A stretch of DNA of 64,000 nt from GYS-P2D sp964522505 (GCA_964522505.1 CAZFWJ010000010.1:1-64000), one strand, 5' to 3'; shown: positions 35,828 through 45,688, counted from the stretch's first letter. Translations and numbers: made by a program. Notes: generated by a model from the letters alone, not told the origin.

Positions 35828-37648
35828 TCAATGAGATGATTTTGGACTGTACATAGGATTATAGTAAGGTGGCACCATCTCTCTATCTATATAGGCCACG
35901 ATCACTTGAGGTATGCACTCGATATTAGCTCGCTGAAGTACTGTAGGCATAATCTTAATCAGATCTAGCGGACTGTAAACACTATGTGCTTCTGCACCTA
36001 GGCCACGTGCATATATTTCTAAATCTGGGTTACCGAGCTCATAGAGTTCGTGCCATATCTTAGGATTTGCGGGATCTGGTTTGTAGTGTTCCATACCTTG
36101 GCTCACCATGGATAAATTATTGTCACAGAGCACTAGCCAAATTGCTCCAATATTATTCTGTCTCGCTGTTGAGATTTCACTGCCCTGCATCATAAATGAG
36201 CCATCACCTGTAAATGCTATACAGGTGGCATCAGGACATCCGTGCTTGGCACCGACAACAGCTCCTACAGCGAATCCCATTGGACCCATCGCCAATGATG
36301 TAAATATTTCTGTAGGCTTATTTATCTCGAGATAATGTACGGACCATCCCACACAATTCCCTGCATCTACGAAGATCTTGGTATTTTCTGGAATTGTGGT
36401 CTGTAGGGCCTTCATTAGGGCTTGAGGCTGTACAGGTTTGGATTCACTTTTATAGGCTTCAGGATTGAAAAACGGCGAATGAGCTTTTTTGATTTTAGCA
36501 ATGGCCTTTCTGCGATCTGCAACAACTGTGGGATTAGCAGCTAACGCCACAGTGGGATCGGATAGATCTTTGATAAATGCACCTGCCTCTCCAACGATAC
36601 CATGAGTAACTTCAAAAGACCGGGCGATTATTCTTTGATTGGCATCTACCTGTATAAATGGCGCATTACTGCCTTGAGGTATGAGCATAGGCAACCACTT
36701 GTTAGTAGATAATTCTCCCAGCTGTGAGCCAAGTACGAGCAATCCATCATATGGCATATCCTCATCTGTCATATAGTGATAAGGCCACATGCAGTTAGCC
36801 ATACCATAGACCCTCAGAGACATTGGGTGGTTTTCTGAAAATATTCCTTTTGCGTCGGCTGTGGTGATAACAGGTATTGCCTGAGATTCTACAAAATCTA
36901 CTAAACACTTATAAATCTCTGGATCTCTCAACGCTTGTCGACATCCATTGCCCAAGAATATCAAAGGTCTCTTACAACTCAGAAAGGCTTTGATCGCTTC
37001 TGCCACTTGTTTCAAGGGTGCGCCAGAAAAGTGGGTCCGATAAGAAGCAGGATTAGTGGGTAGTTTGGCAGATTCGGGTATGAGTTCTACTGTTACATTT
37101 ACAGGTAAGGACAGATGAGTGGCCTGCCTCGGCAGAGAGTGAGCATTTCGCATTGCCTTTCTGATCAGTGTCTCTGCACTTAGTGAACTATCAAGGGAGG
37201 CGCTAGAATAAACAGCCGCCTTATAAACATCATTAACATCTAGAGGAGCGTCTACACCTTCCTGAAGGTATCCTCGACCATTAAATTTTTGGTCTATTTC
37301 TCCAGTTATTAATAGAAGAGCCGAGCCGTCGGCTTGAGCATTCATGACACCAGTTAGTGCATTAGTAGCGCCTGGGCCAGTTGTTACTGCAACTACGCCC
37401 ATTTTACCAGTTGCTCTGAAGTATCCATCGGCCATGTATGCGGCCCCTGTCTCTTGTCGACATATCACATAGTGCAAGTCGTCGTGATTTTCTTTGAGAT
37501 TAACCAGGAGATTCATAAGCCCTCCACCTGGAATACCAAAAATATGGGTCACTCCCTCGAGCTTGAGATAGTGGATCAGCGCATCTCCGACAGTGAGCGC
37601 TGTAGTTGAGACTGATTTGGTTGATTTAGTATGAGCTGATTGATGCAT
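35828..37648 (-). CDS. thiamine-diphosphate-dependent enzyme, acetolactate synthase/decarboxylase family
   Basis: 606 residues with the three domains of the POX/AHAS family: PYR domain at about 20-190 with catalytic Glu E66 (CRQETGAAYMADGY), a middle domain at about 215-350, and a PP domain at about 400-580 with the GDGSFMMQGSE...DNN metal-diphosphate motif. It would decarboxylate or ligate 2-oxo acids. It differs from the usual ilvB in context: no regulatory subunit, and operon partners ridA, amine oxidase and a KS III-like gene. An oxo-acid from the amine oxidase is a natural candidate substrate, by inference. Confidence 0.85.
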   Translation of the reverse strand: MHQSAHTKSTKSVSTTALTVGDALIHYLKLEGVTHIFGIPGGGLMNLLVNLKENHDDLHYVICRQETGAAYMADGYFRATGKMGVVAVTTGPGATNALTGVMNAQADGSALLLITGEIDQKFNGRGYLQEGVDAPLDVNDVYKAAVYSSASLDSSLSAETLIRKAMRNAHSLPRQATHLSLPVNVTVELIPESAKLPTNPASYRTHFSGAPLKQVAEAIKAFLSCKRPLIFLGNGCRQALRDPEIYKCLVDFVESQAIPVITTADAKGIFSENHPMSLRVYGMANCMWPYHYMTDEDMPYDGLLVLGSQLGELSTNKWLPMLIPQGSNAPFIQVDANQRIIARSFEVTHGIVGEAGAFIKDLSDPTVALAANPTVVADRRKAIAKIKKAHSPFFNPEAYKSESKPVQPQALMKALQTTIPENTKIFVDAGNCVGWSVHYLEINKPTEIFTSLAMGPMGFAVGAVVGAKHGCPDATCIAFTGDGSFMMQGSEISTARQNNIGAIWLVLCDNNLSMVSQGMEHYKPDPANPKIWHELYELGNPDLEIYARGLGAEAHSVYSPLDLIKIMPTVLQRANIECIPQVIVAYIDREMVPPYYNPMYSPKSSH

Positions 37649-37687
37649 TTTATATTAATTGTATTAGTGTCAGTATTATCACTGAAG

Positions 37688-38155
37688 TTATTTAATCACT
37701 ATCGTCATTGAAATTTCAACACAGATATTAAAGGCTAGTGTATTGGTTCCCAACGCAGATCGAGTATGTCTACCGTTCTTGCCAAATATTTCTACCATAA
37801 GATCGGAGCAACCATTTATTACTTCAGGCTGCTCATAGTATTTGCTGGAGCTATTAACACTGCCATCGATATTTTGTATATAATCTACACGATCCAGAGT
37901 TTTGAGGGCACTCCTTGCCACAAGGAGGAGGTTCATCCCGGTTAACCTAGAGGCATTATAGCCCTGCCTAGTGCTTATGTCTTTACCTAGTTTGCCGATG
38001 TACTGCTTTGGTATTTTTGAGCCTTTTAATGGACCATTTCCTGCCAGTGTGAGAATTTTACCCTGACGTCTATAAAGTATGTAATTAGCTCCTTTTGGCA
38101 CACTCGGAGTAGGCGGAAGTCCCTTGAGGGACATAAATTTTTTGTCGTAGGACAT
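37688..38155 (-). CDS. RidA/YjgF-YER057c-UK114 family protein
   Basis: 155-residue protein of the RidA superfamily, closest by eye to the longer YjgF-endoribonuclease-like subgroup: LTLAGNGPLKG, a GKLGKDISTRQGYNASRLTGMNLL helix, PEVINGCSDLMVEIFGKNGRHTRSALG (with the typical R in GRHTRSA) and a terminal VEISMTIVI strand. RidA proteins hydrolyse reactive enamines and imines. It is the first gene of an operon containing an amine oxidase that would produce imines, which supports a scavenging or product-release role. It starts opposite a TonB receptor across a 221-base promoter region. Confidence 0.82.
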   Translation of the reverse strand: MSYDKKFMSLKGLPPTPSVPKGANYILYRRQGKILTLAGNGPLKGSKIPKQYIGKLGKDISTRQGYNASRLTGMNLLLVARSALKTLDRVDYIQNIDGSVNSSSKYYEQPEVINGCSDLMVEIFGKNGRHTRSALGTNTLAFNICVEISMTIVIK

Positions 38156-38280
38156 TTGGTTAATTTGCAGTCTTGTATACTATGTAGATTACCTTACGAC
38201 GGGCCAAATCAGCACATCACAAGCGTAATTCACGCCAATATAATAATTAACACATCTATATAATCTTATAAAAAGCACAT

Positions 38281-38297
38281 TTATAGGCCGCCTATAA
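38281..38297. promoter_or_regulatory. operator-like perfect palindrome between ridA and TonB receptor genes
   Basis: TTATAGGC, one C, then GCCTATAA: exact 8-bp half-sites around one base. It sits in the 221-base divergent promoter region, 80 bases before the receptor ATG and 126 bases from the ridA start. It suits a dimeric regulator controlling both units. No regulator gene is in the cluster. Confidence 0.5.
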
Positions 38298-38376
38298 TCA
38301 ACTATGTGTGATCAAAAAATAATTGTAACTTTTCGCCAGAGAAATACCAGTCTAATACATCAACTAAAATATAGCC

Positions 38377-40872
38377 ATGTCAATCAAATCTTTTTGGCAC
38401 AGATTTCTGTGCTGTTACTTGATAATTTTTTTGGTACAAACGAGTACATGGAGTCAAAGAACTATCACTGGATTTATAACAAGTCAAGAAACAGGTGAGG
38501 CACTCATAGGTGCAACTGCTTCTCTATATGGTTCCACACAAGGAACGGTTAGTTCGTTTGATGGATCGTATAAACTAACAGTGCCGGATCAAGCTGACAG
38601 CTTGCACATAAGCTTTGTTGGATTTACGCCACGGGTAGTTGCGATAGGTGATGGCAATGTAGTTAACGTTGCTCTTGACTCAGGAGTTAGCCTTGGCGAG
38701 TTTATGGTTACTGCGACTCGGCGAGTCTCTAAGGTTCAGAAAATTGGAATTGCAGTTAATGCCTTTAGTGGAACTCAGTTAAGATCGAATAATGTAGTGA
38801 GAACAGAAGATCTGAGTACTATAACACCGGGACTGTCAATAAATCAGGCAGGAGGAGCTCCAGTATCTGGACTGGTTGCTATAAGAGGGGTCGCACAGAA
38901 TGACTTTGCAGCCCATCTAGAATCAGCGAATGTGGTATTTAAAGATGATTCCTACCAACCTTCCAATGGCTCTAGCTTAAGAGCATTATACGATATAGAA
39001 AGGGTCGAGGTACTTAAAGGACCTCAAGGCACTTTATTTGGCAGAAATGCAACCGGGGGGCTTATACATATCTTGACTAAAGACCCTCATTCTGATCATG
39101 AAGCCTACCTGGACTTGCAGCTGGCAGAATTTGGTACATATATTGCCGAAGGTGCTGTAAATGTCCCTATCGGGGAGGCTTCAGGATTTAGACTATCTGG
39201 ATATCTGCAGCATAACAATGGATATATCGAAAACAGTCTTGGGCTAGATCAGGGAGAAAACGATATTAGGTCTCTAAGGGCTAAGTTATTACTTAAACCA
39301 GACGAACAATGGGCTGTAAAGTTGGTAGGGGAATACTACAGAAATGCTCCTAATGCGGCAGGAGGGGCTTTCCCTACTGGAGGTATGGTTGGTGCAGATG
39401 GGTTAGGGGTGTTTCGTACTGGCAGTACTAATAATGATGCTGGCTATATCGATTCTGATGGAGACATCTTTACCGGAGAGTTTGACTTTGATGGTTTCTA
39501 TGAGAGGACCGATTGGTCCTTTATTTCTGATATATCCTATCAGACTGGCGACTGGGAGATTAAGTCTATTACTTCTTACAATAATATAGATGTCCCATAT
39601 GAAGAAGACAATGACTTGACACCGTTTGACATTGCTATCTTCAGACAGGCAACCAGACAAAATTCATTCACCCAAGAATTTCGGGCAAATGCAGATTTCC
39701 AACAGGTAAGATTGACTTCAGGTCTTTATTACCTCAATATCAATGGTGACTATTCGCAAGGCTATCAGATCAATAACTTAGGTAATTTCAACAATGCTCT
39801 TGGTGTGCCAAGTACAGTTTTTGGGTTAGATGAAGGCACTACGCTCATCCCATTTGGCCAAAATCAATTTGCAGAATATTCCGTCAATACTAATTCAGTA
39901 TCTGCATTTACCCAAGCTGAAGTTGATCTTTCGGATCAATTGACTTTGACGGGAGGTCTCAGATTTACTTGGGATCAAAGAGACTTTGTTTACGAAAATT
40001 TCTGTGAAGTTGTAGGAGAGGGCTCTCCTCTAGGTCCCTGTACACCTGGGGATCCTTCAACGATCGCTTTTGCAGGCAGAATAACTGACGATCATTCAGA
40101 TACAGGGATTTCCGCAAGATTGCAATTGGATTATAAGGCTAACAAAAATTGGCTGCTTTATGGAAGCTATAATCGCGGGTATAAAGGATTTAACTACAAT
40201 GCGGGATTCGGAGGTGCAGCACAAGTAGAGTTTGTACGATTTGATGGTGAGCAGATAGATGCATTTGAACTTGGCAGTAAGCTGGATTTTTTAGCAGGAA
40301 GAGGGAGATTTAATATCAGCGGGTTTCATAGTATTTATAACAATTATCAAGCGTTTGATCAACGTGGGCTCAGTTTTATATTGACTAATGTCGATGCCTC
40401 AATACAAGGAATAGAAAGTGAGTTGACATTGCGAGGTCCAAAAAAGATACAGGGAAACGTCGGGGTAGTTCTGCTAAGGACAAATGTTGAAGACATTGAT
40501 ATAGGTGGCGAAGCCTTAGATCGGCGAGCGCCTCAGGCTGCAAATTTTGAATTTAACTTTGGATTAAGCAAAGAATTTGCTTTGGGCGATGGCGCTATTA
40601 AAACTGTCTTCAATGGCAATTATATCGGTGATTACTTTGCCCAATTAACCAACGCTCCAGTGACACTAGTCGGAGATAATTGGCTATTCAATGCTCGTAT
40701 CGGTTATGTTCCTAAAAGTTATAAATGGGAATTCTCGCTATTCGCTCGTAATCTTTTTAACACAGCCAGGTTACTTTATGCTTTTGATATCACCTTTGCG
40801 GGCAATGGACTTGTAGAGCAAATTTATGGGAACCCGAGAGTAATAGGAGCACAACTGAAATATAGATTTTAG
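38377..40872 (+). CDS. TonB-dependent outer-membrane receptor
   Basis: 831 residues. Signal peptide to about residue 27 (...TSTWSQ), then a carboxypeptidase-like regulatory domain (about 28-105, TGFITSQETGEALIGATASLYG) as usual in Bacteroidota. A plug follows (about 110-250, FMVTATRRVSKVQKIGIAVN, VEVLKGPQGTLFGRNATGG), then a 22-strand barrel ending in YRF with a C-terminal aromatic. There is no SusD-like partner, so it resembles receptors for small ligands such as chelates or hydrophobic organics more than glycan importers. Divergent placement from the ridA operon suggests it imports that pathway's substrate or product. Confidence 0.9.
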   Translation: MSIKSFWHRFLCCYLIIFLVQTSTWSQRTITGFITSQETGEALIGATASLYGSTQGTVSSFDGSYKLTVPDQADSLHISFVGFTPRVVAIGDGNVVNVALDSGVSLGEFMVTATRRVSKVQKIGIAVNAFSGTQLRSNNVVRTEDLSTITPGLSINQAGGAPVSGLVAIRGVAQNDFAAHLESANVVFKDDSYQPSNGSSLRALYDIERVEVLKGPQGTLFGRNATGGLIHILTKDPHSDHEAYLDLQLAEFGTYIAEGAVNVPIGEASGFRLSGYLQHNNGYIENSLGLDQGENDIRSLRAKLLLKPDEQWAVKLVGEYYRNAPNAAGGAFPTGGMVGADGLGVFRTGSTNNDAGYIDSDGDIFTGEFDFDGFYERTDWSFISDISYQTGDWEIKSITSYNNIDVPYEEDNDLTPFDIAIFRQATRQNSFTQEFRANADFQQVRLTSGLYYLNINGDYSQGYQINNLGNFNNALGVPSTVFGLDEGTTLIPFGQNQFAEYSVNTNSVSAFTQAEVDLSDQLTLTGGLRFTWDQRDFVYENFCEVVGEGSPLGPCTPGDPSTIAFAGRITDDHSDTGISARLQLDYKANKNWLLYGSYNRGYKGFNYNAGFGGAAQVEFVRFDGEQIDAFELGSKLDFLAGRGRFNISGFHSIYNNYQAFDQRGLSFILTNVDASIQGIESELTLRGPKKIQGNVGVVLLRTNVEDIDIGGEALDRRAPQAANFEFNFGLSKEFALGDGAIKTVFNGNYIGDYFAQLTNAPVTLVGDNWLFNARIGYVPKSYKWEFSLFARNLFNTARLLYAFDITFAGNGLVEQIYGNPRVIGAQLKYRF

Positions 40873-40900
40873 TGATAATTCTGATCTGAGAACACATTCA

Positions 40901-41710
40901 TTAGCATGCCTTTTGTTTATAGATGGTTTCTATCTTGTCAGTGAGACTGGGATCTTCTCTCTCTTTTAATATCCAGTTAGGAGACACCTTGTTTTCGAGC
41001 CAGAGCCATCGTTGCATAAATCTCGTGAGATCTGGGATGAACATAGACTTCAGAAGGAGGCTTAGTTCATTTTTGTACATATACATGACAAAAGTAGAAT
41101 GATAGGTTCTATCTGTCTTAAGATGATTGGGGCTGAAGTCAAGAGAAGCACAGAGTGTTATCAATCTTTTGAACAATGCCCCAAATTGATCAAACATTGG
41201 CTGAACGATAAACTCTTGCTCATGTCTCAACAGCTTGATATTGGCATCCCATATTTTGAGATTGAGAGTTTCACTGTCGTATTCCGATTTGTGTTGAATA
41301 GCGGAATCCAGAGCCTCCCAAGCGACAAGCATTTTAGCATAATGAGGATCTTCCTTCATGAGATCAGATATCAAGGAAATTCCACCATCCAAATAAGCCT
41401 GGTGAGTCCATGCTATATCATCATAGATTCGATTATTGATATGACGAAGCAAATTAAAATCATTGACTAAGCCTTTTTTACGACATGATGATTGTAGATC
41501 CAGTAAGTCAAAATTACTGAATCGATAAGGTAGGAGGCCGATGCCAATGTGATTAGAGGCAAAAGATGCCATTCCAGCCCACTTAAATACATCTGGATTA
41601 TCCAGATAAAGCTGTGCATAGAGGCTGCTGATTTTCTTGTTTCGATCTATCACCTCAGACTCAGGAGGTAGTTTCGACTCAAACTGTTCTTTATATTCCT
41701 TGATGCTCAA
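40901..41710 (-). CDS. helical protein of unknown function
   Basis: 269 residues, mostly predicted helix, no signal peptide or membrane span. Notable strings are LYLDNPDVFKWAGMASFASNHIG and NRIYDDIAWTHQAYLDGGI. The second recalls a helical family loosely like DUF2515, but I cannot assign it firmly. It follows the molybdopterin oxidoreductase gene by 65 bases on the same strand and may be co-transcribed. It could be a chaperone or accessory for that enzyme, or unrelated. Confidence 0.6.
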   Translation of the reverse strand: MSIKEYKEQFESKLPPESEVIDRNKKISSLYAQLYLDNPDVFKWAGMASFASNHIGIGLLPYRFSNFDLLDLQSSCRKKGLVNDFNLLRHINNRIYDDIAWTHQAYLDGGISLISDLMKEDPHYAKMLVAWEALDSAIQHKSEYDSETLNLKIWDANIKLLRHEQEFIVQPMFDQFGALFKRLITLCASLDFSPNHLKTDRTYHSTFVMYMYKNELSLLLKSMFIPDLTRFMQRWLWLENKVSPNWILKEREDPSLTDKIETIYKQKAC

Positions 41711-41775
41711 ATTAACTGATCATTTGTGCTTACTAAGCTTTTCACAATGTACTGATAAGAAAAAGTATGGTCAAC

Positions 41776-44010
41776 TTATAGCGTAGTAATGAGCTGATCT
41801 TTTGCCAGACCAGACCAGCTATGTTGAGCTATTGCGCCTTCATATCTCTCGATATCTACATCAAATCCTGTAAGTTGAGACATCCCACTTACCTTCTCGA
41901 TATGATCTATTCCGTCTGGAGCGAGTATGTTAACATTAACACCGGATGTTTTTTTTGCGGTTGTCATGGCGGAGCTTTGATGCCCCCACCCATGTGGTAC
42001 AGCTATTGTCCTGCGCTGTAGGTCATCTAGATACTTGACTGGTAGAATTATGCTGCCTGTCGCTGTGCTCACTTTTGCTAAGTCTTTTGCGGATAAGCCC
42101 ATTTCTTCTGCATCGTCACTGTGCATATAGAGATAATTGGAGATTCTTTCACCACTTGCAAAATCTTCGATATTATGTGTCCAACTATTGTGGGTCGTGA
42201 CATCTCGCTTAGTTATCAATTTGAAGCGACTTCTAGCTTCCAGCTCTTTTGAAAAGAAGTCCTCTAAACTCTCGGTCTGTTGCAGTAGCTCTGGAGGTGC
42301 CATTTGAATCTTGCCGTCATCAGTCAGTATACGATCTGGTACCAATGATCCTGGTTGATGCTCATTCATCGCCAGTCCATGCTTGCTCTTCAAGAGTTTT
42401 TTGAATCCTATCTGCTTGGCTGATTTGAGGATTAGATGAAGTATGAGTTCTTGAGGGACGCTGAAGTGTTTTTTCCTCTTGAAGAAGGTATAACCCATTG
42501 ATATAATCGTGAGTAGCCATTGCATGATGCGTGAGTTGAACAATGAGACTCCACATCTGCGACACAGCTCCAGATATATACTTGCCTCATCTCGTTGATC
42601 TTCTCCTGACTCTATAACTGACTTTGTCGCTTGGAGATAAGGCTTAGTCTGTAGGCCTAGCATGAGTGGGAAGATAAACGGCAAGTCAGGTCTTTCGAGA
42701 GGACTTGTACACGGGAGCATGTAATGTCCGATCATCCCAGTCTCATTAGGATAGATATCTAAGGTAACCAGTAGCTCTAATGACGAGAACGCCTTGCGGA
42801 GTCTATTGGAGTTTGCCATGGTAATCAGTGGATTGCCCCCTGTTACTATGAGCGCCTTAATCTGACCATCCCCAGGTGTCAATATCTCATCAGCTAGTAG
42901 GCCTCCAGGGAAGGCATCATTTGTGCTATGAAAGTTGTGAAGCCTACTGCGGTCCTCACGGATCAGCTTTTTGCTCTTTTTTCCAAATTTTGGAAAATCC
43001 ATAATGCCCTTGCTCACCAGCATGCCGCCTCTTCTGTCGAGGTTCCCACTGATGATATTGATGCACTCCTGAATCCAATAAGCCATAGCACCATAGGTGC
43101 CCATATTAACTCCTGTGGAGCAATAGATCGCTGCACTTGGTGACGAGATATACTCAGCCGCAAGCTTTTTGATGGCTTTTGCAGATATACCAGTAAGCTG
43201 TTCTGTCTTGTCTGCAGGCCACTGTCCAGACAGCTTAATGATCTCTTCATATCCAGACGTATGTTTATTGAGCCATTGTGTGTCTAGGTCCATTGACTGA
43301 ATGATCTCATGAAGTAATGAGAGATAAAAGAAAACATCGCTATTGGGACGGATGGAAATATGCTCACTAGCAATTTTGGCAGTTTCTGTCTTACGAGGAT
43401 CAATGACGACTACCTTGCCGCCCTTCTTCATGATATTCTTAATGTGCTTACTCGGATTAGGCACTTGCAAGAAACTCCACTTGGAGACCATCGGATTGGC
43501 ACCAACTATGATCAACATATCAGTATGCTCTATGTCTGGAAATGTCAAAGTGAAGGGAAAGCCATACATACGGTGCGATACCGCAAACTTATTGCTGCAA
43601 TCCTGAGTCGCCGTGCTGTATGTGTTGTTAGATCTTATGCCATCCATAAAGCCTTGGGCAAATATTGGATGGAGCGCACTAAAGCCTGCTGCGGTACCTA
43701 CGTATAGTGCAATGGAGTTAGGTCCGTGGTCCTTGCGCAGTTGCTTTATTTTATCACCGATCTCATTCATTGACTCATCCCAAGTTGCAGCTTGCCACTG
43801 CCCATTGCGTTTCACCATTGGCACTTTGAGTCTATCTGGAGTGCTATACATCTTATGCTGCTTAAGACCTTTTGGACAAGCAAAACCATAGGTAGTCAGA
43901 TGATCTTTGTCTGGGCGTATGTCGACAACTTTGTTGTCCATCGTATCGATCTCTAGGCCGCACAAAGATTCGCAGATTCGGCAGAAGGTATGATGTGTTT
44001 TGGTATCCAT
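41776..44010 (-). CDS. molybdopterin-dependent oxidoreductase (DMSO reductase superfamily)
   Basis: 744 residues. The N-terminus starts directly with a [4Fe-4S] domain (Cys10, 13, 17 and 45: CRICESLC ... GFACPKG). Molybdopterin domains follow (IIVGANPMVSKWS, VVVIDPRKTET, ALIVTGGNPLITMANS), and a C-terminal dinucleotide-binding domain (about 615-735, IAVPHGWGHQ). No twin-arginine signal, so a cytoplasmic enzyme is likely. C138 in TATQDCSNK is a candidate Mo ligand by position, not proven. It belongs near the formate dehydrogenase/assimilatory reductase-like group; the substrate is unknown. No cofactor biosynthesis genes are nearby. Confidence 0.85.
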   Translation of the reverse strand: MDTKTHHTFCRICESLCGLEIDTMDNKVVDIRPDKDHLTTYGFACPKGLKQHKMYSTPDRLKVPMVKRNGQWQAATWDESMNEIGDKIKQLRKDHGPNSIALYVGTAAGFSALHPIFAQGFMDGIRSNNTYSTATQDCSNKFAVSHRMYGFPFTLTFPDIEHTDMLIIVGANPMVSKWSFLQVPNPSKHIKNIMKKGGKVVVIDPRKTETAKIASEHISIRPNSDVFFYLSLLHEIIQSMDLDTQWLNKHTSGYEEIIKLSGQWPADKTEQLTGISAKAIKKLAAEYISSPSAAIYCSTGVNMGTYGAMAYWIQECINIISGNLDRRGGMLVSKGIMDFPKFGKKSKKLIREDRSRLHNFHSTNDAFPGGLLADEILTPGDGQIKALIVTGGNPLITMANSNRLRKAFSSLELLVTLDIYPNETGMIGHYMLPCTSPLERPDLPFIFPLMLGLQTKPYLQATKSVIESGEDQRDEASIYLELCRRCGVSLFNSRIMQWLLTIISMGYTFFKRKKHFSVPQELILHLILKSAKQIGFKKLLKSKHGLAMNEHQPGSLVPDRILTDDGKIQMAPPELLQQTESLEDFFSKELEARSRFKLITKRDVTTHNSWTHNIEDFASGERISNYLYMHSDDAEEMGLSAKDLAKVSTATGSIILPVKYLDDLQRRTIAVPHGWGHQSSAMTTAKKTSGVNVNILAPDGIDHIEKVSGMSQLTGFDVDIERYEGAIAQHSWSGLAKDQLITTL

Positions 44011-44204
44011 ATGTTCTGATCACGGTATTCATGGCTGAAAGCCACTTCTTGAAGATAATGGAGTTGCTGGATAATTAGGTTGAGTAAGGTAAGGGGATTT
44101 AGTAATAGAGAGATCAAGATGTCCTAAGTATGCTATATCCATCAAGTCTATCTCCGAGGAAGGCTGCGTAGATATCTGTTTTTATCTTCCTTATTACTAG
44201 TCAA

Positions 44205-44744
44205 TCAAAAACTAGCAGTTTCATCTTTATTGTCTCTAAACCAACCAGAATACATGAGATAAGCATCAGCCGTCCTTGTAATATGAAACTGAGTTTTCTC
44301 GGGATCGATCTCTTTGAGGATTTTAGCAGGAGTGCCTCCGTAGATATATCCTGACTTGAGGACTTGATTTTCTAGTACAACAGCACCAGCAGCCACAATC
44401 ACATTGGATTCTACTCGTGCATTGTCCATGATGACAGAGCGCATCCCAACAAGTACATCACTCTCTATCTGACAACCGTGTAATATAGCACCATGACCTA
44501 CTGATATGCGATCCTTTAGTATCGTTTCTGATTTGTTATAAGTGCCATGGATGATGGCACCGTCTTGAATGTTACAAGTGTCACCGATAGAAATCTTGCA
44601 GACATCTCCTCTGATCACCGTCTTAAACCAGATACTACAATCTGCTCCTATATGCACCCGACCGATGATATCCGCATCATCTGCAATCCAGCAAGAGGGA
44701 TCTATCTCAGGTGTATAGCCTCTTACAGAGATAATATTAGCCAT
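44205..44744 (-). CDS. gamma-class carbonic anhydrase-like hexapeptide protein
   Basis: 179 residues of left-handed beta-helix repeats. The three metal-binding histidines of gamma carbonic anhydrases are in place: H66 (DGAIIHGT), H84 and H89 (VGHGAILHGC). Also typical are the family's SIWFKTVIRGDVCKISIG and GGTPAKILKEI. It probably binds Zn or Fe and may hydrate CO2 or act as a YrdA-type protein. It overlaps the upstream TraB/GumN gene by 8 bases, so they are coupled. The 194-base gap before the Mo enzyme holds no gene. Confidence 0.88.
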   Translation of the reverse strand: MANIISVRGYTPEIDPSCWIADDADIIGRVHIGADCSIWFKTVIRGDVCKISIGDTCNIQDGAIIHGTYNKSETILKDRISVGHGAILHGCQIESDVLVGMRSVIMDNARVESNVIVAAGAVVLENQVLKSGYIYGGTPAKILKEIDPEKTQFHITRTADAYLMYSGWFRDNKDETASF

Positions 44745-45684
44745 CCGTAGAAGATACTGGATTAACGGCAGTCACTGTATAGCCGGCTTCTCGCAACAGA
44801 TTGATGACACCAAATGATCCTCCCAAGTGACCAGCACCTACTGCAAAAAATGTGCGCTTCGCAGTCATCTTGTTGGACATCACCGGAATCCAGTTTTTAT
44901 TACGCTGCACAAGGAGTACATCCTCAAATTCGTCAATGCTATCGTCAGTCTTCATTACATTATATAGCCCAGCAACGTCCTGATTTTTGTAGAGCGCAAC
45001 TAGCTCTGCGAATTGATCATCACCTGTATCACCTGCTTTAATGGTCTCAATCAGCATATCAGCTTGATCCTCGTAAGGAATGCTATCAAAGATTGAGATC
45101 TGATATTCTATGGTCTCTAATCCCCCTACTGGTTTATTACTTTCCTCAGCGATCTTGTTAAATTCCATCTCGTATGACTTAACCTTGCCACTCTGTATAT
45201 CGCCTGGATTCATATCGCCAGAAGCAAATACAGTCAGGAACATTGGCTTGATACGCTCCATGAAGAATAATGGTAACCCAAGCTCCTGGAAGTGATCTTG
45301 GACAATCTTATACTCTTCATCATCAAGTAAATCTTTCAAGGTGAGATCATCATCCATATAGGCCTTTTGTAATAGAGGCATGAGTTTGGATACATCGCTC
45401 ATCTCTGACATGTCTATCTCAAAATAGATCTCCTCGCTCTGATCCATGGCTGATAACGTACCCTTAGGTAAGAAATAGTCCTCGGTATCGATCAAGTGGA
45501 TGGTGCCATATAGGAATGACGATTCTGCGAGACCATTACCACTGATTTCCCAAAGCAAGGAATTTTCTAAATCGCTCGAGTCTGGAGCGGTGGGAGCTTG
45601 CACTACTGGAACTACAGTCTCAGAAGATTTGCACGCACTCATGATCATAGAGATCAAGCTTAAGGCTAAAAGAAATTTCTTCAT
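44737..45684 (-). CDS. TraB/GumN family lipoprotein
   Basis: 315 residues. The lipoprotein signal peptide has Cys at 18 (ISMIMSACKSSE), so it is anchored facing the periplasm. The TraB/GumN domain is visible in SSFLYGTIHLIDTEDYFLP, IYFEIDM, GGLETIEYQISIFDSIPYEDQ and the C-terminal FFAVGAGHLGGSFGVINLLREAGYTVTAV. The paired Gx2H and GAGHL motifs are metal-dependent protease-like signatures proposed for the family (Tiki-related). The target is unknown. It lies 4 bases after rlmB and overlaps the carbonic anhydrase-like gene. Confidence 0.85.
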   Translation of the reverse strand: MKKFLLALSLISMIMSACKSSETVVPVVQAPTAPDSSDLENSLLWEISGNGLAESSFLYGTIHLIDTEDYFLPKGTLSAMDQSEEIYFEIDMSEMSDVSKLMPLLQKAYMDDDLTLKDLLDDEEYKIVQDHFQELGLPLFFMERIKPMFLTVFASGDMNPGDIQSGKVKSYEMEFNKIAEESNKPVGGLETIEYQISIFDSIPYEDQADMLIETIKAGDTGDDQFAELVALYKNQDVAGLYNVMKTDDSIDEFEDVLLVQRNKNWIPVMSNKMTAKRTFFAVGAGHLGGSFGVINLLREAGYTVTAVNPVSSTDG

Positions 45685-45688
45685 GTTA

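Noticed and set aside
40901..41710. Firm assignment to DUF2515
   Set aside because: Only a faint likeness in the DDIAW.H.AYL.GGI stretch; not enough to name the family.
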